The notes: generated from the sequence alone by a model not told the origin. A DNA stretch of 64,000 nt from Planctomycetota bacterium (GCA_027493525.1 JAOSKN010000002.1:2532279-2596278); one strand, 5' to 3'; shown: positions 50,139-58,199, counted from the stretch's first letter. Made by a program: numbers and translations.

Positions 50139-50204
50139 CGAGAGCTTAAAAAAGATGCACCGTGGTGCGTGGGCGCCGGTTGCCTGTTTTCGGTTCTCGG
50201 TTGC
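50139..50204 (+). repeat. Hairpin block (31 bp, identical to module 2) + heptad array (cggttgc-ctgtttt-cggttct-cggttgc), module 3
   Basis: Direct comparison. Confidence 0.85.
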
Positions 50205-50215
50205 CGCGGAACTTT

Positions 50216-50348
50216 ATCCGTTGCTTGCCACCACCTTCAGGTGGTGGATCGCGGTTCCCTTTTAGGTCTCTTTCCGCCGGCTTAAGCCGGCGGAAAGAGG
50301 ATCGATGGGCTTCGCACCACCGGCTGAAGCCGGTGGCAAGCAACGGAT
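50216..50348. repeat. Nested palindromic element: 17-bp outer inverted repeat enclosing three hairpins
   Basis: atccgttgcttgccacc (50216-50232) / ggtggcaagcaacggat (50332-50348); internal hairpins 50228-50247, 50268-50299, 50317-50336. Confidence 0.85.
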
Positions 50349-50353
50349 TGATG

Positions 50354-50409
50354 GCGGGCGGGACGCCCGCGGTACGGACGGCGTGCCGGCGAGACGCCGG
50401 CGCTACGAA
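50354..50409 (+). repeat. Double-hairpin repeat copy 1 (gcgggcgggacgcccgc...gccggcgagacgccggcgctacgaa)
   Basis: Second copy at 50994-51040. Confidence 0.8.
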
Positions 50410-50717
50410 CCGGACTTCCTGCGCCTGCTTCGGCGCGCTTCGACCGCGGGACGCGAAGGCCGACGCGGAGCCGCCAACTCCGGCGCCGGGCTGCGCTCCT
50501 CCGAGGAGGACGGGGAGCCCCGGCCTCGCGGTTCAAGTGCCCGCGCGCGCGGTCGGGAGTTTGCGCGCGAGCCCGCGAGGTTGAAGAGAGTATCCCCCGC
50601 GCGGGGGCGGTTGTCAATGATAATGTTTATAATATGGATCAAAAACAGTGTCTAAGACATGGGGTATGGCTGGGGGCTGGGGGCTGGGGTTGGGGTTGGG
50701 GTTGGGATTGAGCTTGG

Positions 50718-50818
50718 GCGGCACACCACTGCGTGGTGTGGCACCCCGACTCACGACGCGGCGGGGGGAGATCGGGCGCGGGCAAATGACGACCGGGAGC
50801 CGGTGACCGGCAACCGGC
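50718..50818 (+). repeat. Second module type, copy 1: hairpin block (gcggcacaccactgcgtggtgtggcaccccgactcacgacgcgg) + heptads (gaccggg-agccggt-gaccggc-aaccggc)
   Basis: 44-bp block repeated at 50821-50864 with one difference. Confidence 0.85.
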
Positions 50819-50820
50819 GG

Positions 50821-50915
50821 GCGGCACACCACGGCGTGGTGTGGCACCCCGACTCACGACGCGGTGAAGGGGAGGTGTCGCGCGGGCGACCGGGAACCGA
50901 CAACCGATAACCGGC
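50821..50915 (+). repeat. Second module type, copy 2: hairpin block + heptads (gaccggg-aaccgac-aaccgat-aaccggc)
   Basis: Direct comparison with copy 1. Confidence 0.85.
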
Positions 50916-50993
50916 AGGCGGCACGGGGCGGAGTACCGACCCGTGGCACGGCGGCGAGCAGGATGCTCTCGGTACGGGAGAACGAAGAGACGC

Positions 50994-51040
50994 GCGGGCG
51001 GGACGCCCACGCGAGCCGGCGAGGACGCCGGCGCTACGAA
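50994..51040 (+). repeat. Double-hairpin repeat copy 2
   Basis: gcgggcgggacgcccacgcgagccggcgaggacgccggcgctacgaa. Confidence 0.8.
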
Positions 51041-51159
51041 AGGCACGGGGCAGCTTCGCTGACCCGTGGCACGACGCACGCGGCTGCGCCGATCCGTGGC
51101 ACGCGGAGGCGGCGGCGTGGTAGGATGCGTTCGGCTTCCCAAACCCCGAGGAACCTGCC

Positions 51160-52185
51160 ATGCCCGCGACTGTCGAGCTGCCCGCCGCCACGCCCGCCGA
51201 GATGGGCTTCAGCGCATCGATCCTGGACGAGCGGCTCGGCCCGCTGCTGGGCGAGCACAAGACCGGCGCGGCGGCGCTGCTGGTGAAGGGCAGGCTGGTC
51301 TGGGAGCGCTACTGGGACGGGCACGGGCCGGCGACGAAGTTCGACGTGTACTCGATGGGCAAGGCTTACGCGGCGGCGGCCATCGGGCTGCTCGCCGACG
51401 ACGGGCTGCTCTCGCTGGACGACCCCGCCTGCAAGTTCCTGCCGGAGTGGAAGCGCGAAGGGAACCGCGAGATCCTGATCAAGCACCTGCTGACGATGAC
51501 CTCGGGGCTGAAACTGGAGTACGAGAAGTTCACCTCCGAGCCGGACCCGACGGCGGCGACGCTGGCGTGGCCGGTGGAGCACCGGCCCGGCACGGTCTGG
51601 TCCTACGAGCAGGCGACCGCGCACGCGCTCTGCCCGATCGTCGTGCGCGTCTCGGGCAAGCAGCCGATCGAACTCTTGCGCGAGCGCGTCCTGGGGCCGA
51701 TCGGGGCGGGGGCGGTGGAGTGGCTGCGCGCGGCCAACGGGGACTGCAAGACCTGGCGCAGCACGCTGACGAGCGCGCGCGACGTCTGCAAGTTCGGCTG
51801 GCTGCTGCTGAAGGACGGCCGCTGGGGCGAACGGCAACTGCTGAGCGCCGAGTTCTGCCGGAAGATGCGCACCCGCGACCCGCTGTTCCGGAACGTCGTC
51901 TGCGATCCGCGGCAGCAGGAGCTCAAGGCGCGCAATTACGGCTACCTGCAGTTCCTCAACGTGGACGGCATGTGGCCCGACGCGGACCCGCGCGTTTTCG
52001 CGCCGACCGGCGCGTACGCCAACCTGTGCCTGATCGATCCGGTCCGCGAGACGGTGCTGGCGCGGCTCGTCACGCCGGCCGACGTGGCCGATCACAAGCC
52101 GTACTCGAACAAGCTGGATAGCCTCAGCGGCGGGACGAACGAGATCTGGAAGGTGCTGCGGGAAGCAGTAGTTGGTGAACAGTGA
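51160..52185 (+). CDS. Serine hydrolase (beta-lactamase class C family)
   Basis: KFDVYSMGKAYAAAAIGLL (SxxK), HLLTMTSGL, WSYEQATAH (YxN-like position). Confidence 0.85.
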   Translation: MPATVELPAATPAEMGFSASILDERLGPLLGEHKTGAAALLVKGRLVWERYWDGHGPATKFDVYSMGKAYAAAAIGLLADDGLLSLDDPACKFLPEWKREGNREILIKHLLTMTSGLKLEYEKFTSEPDPTAATLAWPVEHRPGTVWSYEQATAHALCPIVVRVSGKQPIELLRERVLGPIGAGAVEWLRAANGDCKTWRSTLTSARDVCKFGWLLLKDGRWGERQLLSAEFCRKMRTRDPLFRNVVCDPRQQELKARNYGYLQFLNVDGMWPDADPRVFAPTGAYANLCLIDPVRETVLARLVTPADVADHKPYSNKLDSLSGGTNEIWKVLREAVVGEQ

Positions 52186-52201
52186 ACGGTGAACAGTAAC
52201 G
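52174..52201 (+). repeat. Heptad array ggtgaac-agtgaac-ggtgaac-agtaacg
   Basis: Contains the stop codon (52183-52185) of the serine hydrolase gene. Confidence 0.8.
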
Positions 52202-52291
52202 GCGGAGGTTAGGAAATAAGAGTCAAGGGTCGAAAAATCAAAAAGACAAAAGTCAAAGGTCCAAAACTAAGAGAATCGAAAACTAAGCGTC

Positions 52292-52375
52292 ATTGGTCAT
52301 TGGTCATTGGTCATTGGTCATTGGTCATTGGTCATTGGTCATTGGTCATTGGTCATTGGTCTACGGTCTACGGTC
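52292..52375 (+). repeat. Heptad array (ATTGGTC)x10 followed by (TACGGTC)x2; STRR2-like
   Basis: Counted directly: ten perfect copies 52292-52361 then two variant copies. Confidence 0.97.
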
Positions 52376-52392
52376 AACGCTGCGGCGAGGGG

Positions 52393-53013
52393 TTAGAGGC
52401 CGCGCAATTCCTTCCAATGGGTTTTGGGGCGCAGGGCGGGCGAACCCTTGGCGCAGAGGGGGCAGGCTTTCGGGTCCCAGGAAGTGATGCTCAATTCGAG
52501 GAGCGATTTGATCGCGAAGCCGCCGAGTTCGGTCTGCCCGCTGCGGTTGACGAGGCAGAGGACCATGGGCAGGAGCTTGAGGGTCTCGCCGCCGGCCGCG
52601 CGGAGGCCCGCGATGGTCTTGAGCGTGCTGCCGCCGGTGGAGATGACGTCTTCGACGACCAGCACGGTTTCGCGGGGCTTGAGTTCGAAGCGTTTGAGCG
52701 CCATGCCGTCGCCGTCTTTTTCGGTGAAGCCTGCGCGGGTTTCGAGCCGCTCGGCGACGGCGTGGGCGAAGGCGATCGCGCCGAAGGCCGAGCCGATGAC
52801 CCAGTCGGCGCGCTCGTTCGGGAGCTTGCCCGCGAGGCCGCGCTCGTCGCGGAGGATGCGATTGAGCAGGTTCGGGCGCTGCGTGACGAAGGTGCAGTTG
52901 ACGAAGCCGTCGGAGTGGAGCCCGGAGGTGAGCTCGGCGTGGGGGCGGACGGGATCCCCGCCGTGGAGCCAGACGGCGCCGGCGCGCTTGAATTCGTCGA
53001 GCCAGTCCACCAT
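52393..53013 (-). CDS. pyrE: Orotate phosphoribosyltransferase
   Basis: HAELTSGLHSDGFVNC, VLVVEDVISTGGSTLKTI (PRPP loop). Confidence 0.88.
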   Translation of the reverse strand: MVDWLDEFKRAGAVWLHGGDPVRPHAELTSGLHSDGFVNCTFVTQRPNLLNRILRDERGLAGKLPNERADWVIGSAFGAIAFAHAVAERLETRAGFTEKDGDGMALKRFELKPRETVLVVEDVISTGGSTLKTIAGLRAAGGETLKLLPMVLCLVNRSGQTELGGFAIKSLLELSITSWDPKACPLCAKGSPALRPKTHWKELRGL

Positions 53014-53077
53014 GGCGCACCTCCTTGAGGGTTCGTTTTTAGCGGCGCGCGCGGCGTGGCGCAAGGGGAGCGGGAAG

Positions 53078-53119
53078 CTGTGATCTGTAATCTGTAATCT
53101 GTAATCTGTGAACTGTGAT
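53078..53119 (+). repeat. Heptad array ctgtgat-(ctgtaat)x3-ctgtgaa-ctgtgat
   Basis: Read directly. Confidence 0.95.
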
Positions 53120-53169
53120 CCATAAATGGTGGCGGAGGTGTCAAAGAAATTAGAGCAAGTGCCGCCGTT

Positions 53170-53218
53170 ACAGATTACAGATTACAGATTACAGATTACA
53201 GAATACAGATCACAGTTC
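53170..53218 (+). repeat. Heptad array (acagatt)x4-acagaat-acagatc-acagttc; reverse complement of the 53078-53119 array
   Basis: Read directly; inverted relative to the neighbouring array. Confidence 0.95.
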
Positions 53219-53296
53219 ACTTCTATAGACGCGCCTCGACCGCGGCGTTAGAGTACTCGGCCATTCATCCAGGCACGCAACGGGAGGCGCACTCAC

Positions 53297-54421
53297 GTGG
53301 CCAAGATCGGCATCGCGGTGATCGGGATCAGCGGGGTGGGGCGGACGCATCTGAATGCCGTGGCGAAGACGCCGGGCTTCGAGCTGCGCGGGGTTTGCGA
53401 CGTCAACGCGGCGGCGGGAGCGGCCTGCGCGAAAGAGCTTGACGTGAAGGCGTACACGGATCACCAGGCGATGTTCAAGGCCGATCCGAAGATCCGGGCG
53501 GTCTCGATCGCCACGCCGCACTGGTTCCACCCGCCCATCGCGGTGGACGCGGCGAAGGCCGGCGTGCACGTGCTGACGGAGAAGCCGATGGCGGTCACGG
53601 TGGCCGGCGCGGATCGGATGATCGCGGCGCACAAGAAGGCGAAGACGATCCTGGCCGTGGTGTACCAGCAGCGCTTCGTGCCGGCGAAGGCGAAGGCGCG
53701 GGACCTGGTGGCGAAGGGGAAGCTCGGCCGGATCAACCGCACGATGCTGATCGCCGGCGACTACCGGACCAACGCGTATTACGCCTCGGCCGGGTGGCGC
53801 GCGACGTGGCGCGGCGAAGGCGGCGGGGTGCTGCTCAACCAGGCCCCGCACGACCTGGACCTGTTCCAGTGGATCACGGGCCTGATGCCGGCGGAGGTCT
53901 TCGCCAAGACCGAGACGAAGATGCACCCGATCGAGGTCGAGGACTGCGCCAACGCGCTGCTGTGGTACAAGAACGGCGCGATCGGCTACCTGTATTCTTC
54001 GACCTGCGAGATTCCGCGGGAACAGCGCTTCGAGATCAGCGGGGACCTCGGCAAGCTGATCCTCGAGGGCGGGAGCCTCAAGTTCGCGCGGCTGAAACAG
54101 GACCTGCGCAAGTTCACGGCGACGACGAAGAAGGCCTGGAGCCAGCCGGACGTGGAATGGGAGGACGTGAAGCTCCCGGAGGCCGCAGGCGCGCAGGGGC
54201 ATGTGGCCGTCTACCACGACTTCCTGCGCGCGATCCGGACCGGCAAGCCGCCGGCGGTCACGGGCGAGGACGGGCGCAACAGCGTCGAGCTGGCCAACGC
54301 GATGATCCTCTCGAGTTTCACCGGGAAGCCGGTCAAGGTCCCGGTCAACCGCAAGGCGTACGAGGCGCTGATGCGGAAGCTGATCGCGCAGAGCAAGAAG
54401 AAGGCGGCGAAGAAGAAGTAG
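53297..54421 (+). CDS. Gfo/Idh/MocA family oxidoreductase
   Basis: IGIAVIGISGVGRTHLNAV, VSIATPHWFHPPIAVDAAKAGVHVLTEKPMAV. Confidence 0.92.
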   Translation: MAKIGIAVIGISGVGRTHLNAVAKTPGFELRGVCDVNAAAGAACAKELDVKAYTDHQAMFKADPKIRAVSIATPHWFHPPIAVDAAKAGVHVLTEKPMAVTVAGADRMIAAHKKAKTILAVVYQQRFVPAKAKARDLVAKGKLGRINRTMLIAGDYRTNAYYASAGWRATWRGEGGGVLLNQAPHDLDLFQWITGLMPAEVFAKTETKMHPIEVEDCANALLWYKNGAIGYLYSSTCEIPREQRFEISGDLGKLILEGGSLKFARLKQDLRKFTATTKKAWSQPDVEWEDVKLPEAAGAQGHVAVYHDFLRAIRTGKPPAVTGEDGRNSVELANAMILSSFTGKPVKVPVNRKAYEALMRKLIAQSKKKAAKKK

Positions 54422-54539
54422 CTCGACGAATGAACGGTCCCGACTGGCGCGAGGCGTGAGCGGACGATCCCCTCTTTATGCCCGCGCGCGCCGGGGTATA
54501 CTGATTGCGCAGGCATGGTGAATCAGGCGGGACGGGGCG

Positions 54540-55121
54540 ATGAGCGAGCAAGCCGCGCCGGTCGAGATCCGCGTCGAGGCGACGCCCAACCCGAACAGCC
54601 ACCGGTTCGCGATCAACCGGCGGCTGTTCGAGGGCCCTGGGCGGGATTTCGCGCACCCCGGCGCGGCGCTGGACGCGCCGCTGGCGCAGGAGCTGTTCCG
54701 CATGCCGGGCGTGCGGGGCGTCTTCGTCGGCCCCGAATTCGTCACGGTGACGATGCAGGAAGGGACGAGCTGGGGCAACGTGCGCGGGCTGATCAAGGAC
54801 CTGCTCGAGGAGTTCGTGAAGAGCGGTCGCGCGCCGTTCGACCCGGACGCGGCGCCTCCGCCGCGGCAGGGGCACGCCGCGGCGCCGGGTTCGAACCTGG
54901 AGCAGCAGATCGTGGAGGTGCTCGACCGGGAGATCCGGCCGGCGGTGGCGATGGACGGCGGGGACATCGTTTTCGCGGGCTTCGAGAAGGGGGTGGTGAA
55001 GCTGCAACTTAAAGGTTCCTGCCACGGCTGCCCGAGCAGCCTGATGACGCTGCGCATGGGGATCGAGAACCGGCTGAAGATGCAGTTCCCGGAAGTCGAA
55101 TCGGTGCAGGCGGTTTCGTAG
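54540..55121 (+). CDS. NifU/Nfu-type Fe-S scaffold protein
   Basis: N-term Nfu_N (VEATPNPNSHRFAINR...VFVGPEFVTVT) and C-term IRPAVAMDGGDIVFAGFEKGVVKLQLKGSCHGCPSSLMTL (CxxC). Confidence 0.92.
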   Translation: MSEQAAPVEIRVEATPNPNSHRFAINRRLFEGPGRDFAHPGAALDAPLAQELFRMPGVRGVFVGPEFVTVTMQEGTSWGNVRGLIKDLLEEFVKSGRAPFDPDAAPPPRQGHAAAPGSNLEQQIVEVLDREIRPAVAMDGGDIVFAGFEKGVVKLQLKGSCHGCPSSLMTLRMGIENRLKMQFPEVESVQAVS

Positions 55122-55184
55122 CCCGGAAGAAATGTCCGAAATCCCGCGCTGCACGCTACTACCATCTAAAACGGGAGATCGATT

Positions 55185-55598
55185 ATGCGCCGCCATAGGC
55201 GATATGCCGGAATACTCTGGATCCTGCCGGCCCTGCTTGGGATGGCGTTCGGGGTTCGCGGAGAAGACGCGCCCAAGGAGCAGAAGAAAACGGCCGAAGC
55301 GCGGCAAGGGTTCGAAGGGATACTCTATGGGTTCCCCAGAACGGGCAACGGCGACGCGACGTCCAGGCCGCTGAAGGACTTTGAGTTCGAGATCGTTCCA
55401 GGCGACCTGATGGACTACGACCAGCCCGAAGACGCGAAGGGCAGGATCGTCAAGACGGACAAGGACGGCCGATTCAAGGTGGAATTGGAGCCCGGTTCCT
55501 ACACGATCTTCGTGGAAGGCAAGCGGCGTGCGAACATTCACGTCAACAAGGGTGAATGGGAAAAGCGGACGCTGAACACGCGCGTGAGCGGATTCTGA
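55185..55598 (+). CDS. Hypothetical secreted protein
   Basis: Signal peptide (GILWILPALLGMAFGVRGEDA) plus small beta-rich domain (KTDKDGRFKVELEPGSYTIFVEG). Confidence 0.6.
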   Translation: MRRHRRYAGILWILPALLGMAFGVRGEDAPKEQKKTAEARQGFEGILYGFPRTGNGDATSRPLKDFEFEIVPGDLMDYDQPEDAKGRIVKTDKDGRFKVELEPGSYTIFVEGKRRANIHVNKGEWEKRTLNTRVSGF

Positions 55599-55688
55599 CC
55601 TATGGGCGCGCGTGCGTATGCGCGGCCGGCCTCGACGGGGCGCGGTTTTCGCCTTTCCGCCGCCGCGCGCTCGCCCTAATCTTCCAGC

Positions 55689-56072
55689 ATGCCCTACTAC
55701 GACGTGACCATCGAGACGCACTTCTGCGCCGCGCACGCGCTGCGGGAATACAAGGGCGCGACGGAGCCCGTGCACGGGCATAACTTCAAGGTTTTCGTGA
55801 CGGTCACCGGGAAGCGCGTGGACCGGGCGGGAATGGCGATCGATTTTCTGGAGCTGAAGCCCGTCGTGGACGCGGAGGTCGGGCGGCTGCATTACGGGAA
55901 CCTGAACGCGGACGTGCCGGAGTTCGGGCCGGGGAAGCTGAGCCCGAGCGCGGAGAACATCGCGCGGGTGCTTTTCGGGCGGATCGGGAAGCGCCTGCCA
56001 AAAGGCGTGAAGATGTCGAGCGTGCAGGTGCACGAGTCGCCGGGCTGCTCGGCGACGTACCGCGAGCGCTGA
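55689..56072 (+). CDS. queD: 6-carboxytetrahydropterin synthase / PTPS family
   Basis: VTIETHFCAAHALREYKGATEPVHGHNFKV, DFLELKPVVDAEV, HESPGCSATY. Confidence 0.88.
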   Translation: MPYYDVTIETHFCAAHALREYKGATEPVHGHNFKVFVTVTGKRVDRAGMAIDFLELKPVVDAEVGRLHYGNLNADVPEFGPGKLSPSAENIARVLFGRIGKRLPKGVKMSSVQVHESPGCSATYRER

Positions 56073-56182
56073 GCAGGCGCGGGGATCATTTGCGCTTTGC
56101 TTTTCGAGGCGCCGCGATAGGACAGGACGGTTCGCGCACGCCGCGCGATGGAGTTTTCCACGGGGCCCGGGGAATCGAAGCC

Positions 56183-56920
56183 GTGTCAGAGCGCGTAAAG
56201 ATCATCGCCCTTCGCGGAGCCTCGCACGAGGCGCCGGAGAACACCGTCGCGGCGATCAAGGAAGCGGTGAAGGCCGGCGTGGACGTGGTGGCGCTGGACG
56301 TGCAGGGCTCGAAGGACGACGAGCCGGTCCTGATCGGGGACGCGCGGGTGGACCGCGTGACGAACGGGCAGGGCCGCGTGGCGCATCTGACGCTGAAGGA
56401 GTTGCAGCAGCTCGACGCGGGTTCGTGGTTCGACCCGAAGTTCGCGGGGACGAAGCTGGCCACGCTGGAGGAAGGCCTGAAGGCGCTGGGCAAGAAGACG
56501 CGCGCGATGCTGCTGCTGCCGCAGATGGACGCGGGCGGGAAGCTCGCGGCGAACGTGCTCGCGGCGCTGAAGACGCGGGGCGCGTCCGACGACCTGCTGG
56601 TTTTCACCGACTCGGGGACGCTGAAGGGGCTGCGCGAGAAGGCGCCCGGCGCGGGGTGCGTGCTGGCGCTCGACGAGAAGGTGGACGGCTGGATTCATCT
56701 CGAGAAGGCGCGGAGCCTGGGGCTGAAGACGATCCGCCCGCACGCGCGGCAGGTGAACGCGAAGCTGGTGCGCGACGCGCGGGCCCGCGAGCTGACGGTG
56801 TACGTGCACTTCGCGGACGAAGCGGACGACCTGCGCGAACTGGTGGAGTTGAAGGTGGACGGGATCGTGACGGGCCGCCCCGAGCGGCTGAAGGAGATCC
56901 TCGACGGCGCGAAGTCGTAG
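56183..56920 (+). CDS. Glycerophosphodiester phosphodiesterase family protein
   Basis: IIALRGASHEAPENTVAAIKEAVKAGVDVVALDVQGSKDDEPVLIGD; GTG start 56183 or ATG 56090. Confidence 0.82.
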   Translation: MSERVKIIALRGASHEAPENTVAAIKEAVKAGVDVVALDVQGSKDDEPVLIGDARVDRVTNGQGRVAHLTLKELQQLDAGSWFDPKFAGTKLATLEEGLKALGKKTRAMLLLPQMDAGGKLAANVLAALKTRGASDDLLVFTDSGTLKGLREKAPGAGCVLALDEKVDGWIHLEKARSLGLKTIRPHARQVNAKLVRDARARELTVYVHFADEADDLRELVELKVDGIVTGRPERLKEILDGAKS

Positions 56921-56957
56921 CGCCCCGCCGGATCGCCCGCCGCGCAAGGAGACGCGC

Positions 56958-58031
56958 TTGGCCACCCCCGAGATGCTGCTCGAGGATCTGCTCAAAAGCC
57001 CCGGCGAGTGGCTGGGCGGGACCGGTCCGCACGCCGACATCGTAATCTCGAGCCGGGTCCGCTTCGCGCGGAACCTCGCCGGCCACCGCTTCATGTCCAA
57101 GATGGACGCCGACGAGCGGCAGGAGGTCGTGGACCGCGTCCGCGGCCGGATCGTCAAGGCGAAGGTGGTTCCCGCCGAGCGCGTGCTGCAGCTCCAGAGC
57201 GTCCCGCGCCTCGACCTGAAGCTGCTGGTCGAGCGGCACCTGATCAGCAAGGAGCAGGAGGAATCGCAGCACCCGCGCGCGGTGGCGATCGGCGAGGGCG
57301 AGGCCGTCGCGATCATGGTCAACGAAGAGGACCACATCCGCCTGCAGGTGCTCAAGAGCGGGATGCAGCTCCAGGAGACGCTGAAGACCGCCACGGAGAT
57401 CGACGGGAAGCTCGAGGGCGGGCTGGACTACGCTTTCTCGCCCGAGCTGGGCTACCTGACCGCCTGCCCGACCAACGTGGGCACGGGGCTGCGCGTCTCG
57501 GTGATGCTGCACCTGCCGGCGCTGGTGCTGACGCGGCACATCGAGAAAGTCTTCCAGGCGGTCAACAAGATCAACCTGGCGGTGCGCGGGCTGTACGGGG
57601 AAGGCACCGAGGCGAGCGGGCACTTCTACCAGATCTCCAATCAGGTCACGCTGGGCAAGAGCGAGGAGGAGGTGCTCGCCAACGTCGAGCAAGTGATCCC
57701 GACGATCGTGAACTACGAGAAGAAGGCGCGCGAGGAGCTGCTGAAGAAAGACCGCGTGCGGCTGGAAGACCGGGTTTGGCGCGCCCACGGGATGCTCTGC
57801 GCCGCGCGGGTGATGTCCTCGGACGAATCGATGATGCTGCTCAGCGCGGTGCGCATGGGCGTGCACCTGGGGCTGCTGCCGGACGTGAACCTGGCGACGG
57901 TGAACGAACTGTTCCTGTTCTCGCAGCCCGCGCACCTGCAGAAGCTCGCCCACAAACAGCTCGAACCGCTCCAGCGCGACGTGCGGCGCGCGGAGTTCAT
58001 CCGCGGGAAGCTGCAAGGCGGCTCGAAGTAG
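56958..58031 (+). CDS. mcsB: Protein arginine kinase McsB (ATP:guanido phosphotransferase family)
   Basis: DIVISSRVRFARNLAGHRF, NEEDHIRLQVLKSGMQLQETL, LGYLTACPTNVGTGLRVSVMLHLPAL, YGEGTEASGHFYQISNQVTLG. Confidence 0.95.
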   Translation: MATPEMLLEDLLKSPGEWLGGTGPHADIVISSRVRFARNLAGHRFMSKMDADERQEVVDRVRGRIVKAKVVPAERVLQLQSVPRLDLKLLVERHLISKEQEESQHPRAVAIGEGEAVAIMVNEEDHIRLQVLKSGMQLQETLKTATEIDGKLEGGLDYAFSPELGYLTACPTNVGTGLRVSVMLHLPALVLTRHIEKVFQAVNKINLAVRGLYGEGTEASGHFYQISNQVTLGKSEEEVLANVEQVIPTIVNYEKKAREELLKKDRVRLEDRVWRAHGMLCAARVMSSDESMMLLSAVRMGVHLGLLPDVNLATVNELFLFSQPAHLQKLAHKQLEPLQRDVRRAEFIRGKLQGGSK

Positions 58032-58199
58032 CGCGATTTCATCGAGCGCCGCACGGCAAGCGTTCAAGGCGGACAGGCCGCCCGCGTAGCGAGTTTCTAA
58101 CCCCCCTACAACCCGCATAAACCGCAGAGCACGCGGAGAACGCAGAGCAAACTTCAATTGAGTTCAAGACAGGATGGGCAGGAATCCGCTGTAAATACC

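Noticed and set aside
49877-50204. CRISPR-like repeat-spacer array
   Set aside because: 31-bp blocks alternate with heptad arrays and irregular gaps (about 120 and 147 bp); only three copies, no cas genes
52293-53028. VIGHWSLVIGHWSL repeat proteins
   Set aside because: Translation artefact of the ATTGGTC heptad array; downstream part is antisense to pyrE
52292-53218. CRISPR array
   Set aside because: Units are 7 nt and contiguous with no spacers; no cas genes in window
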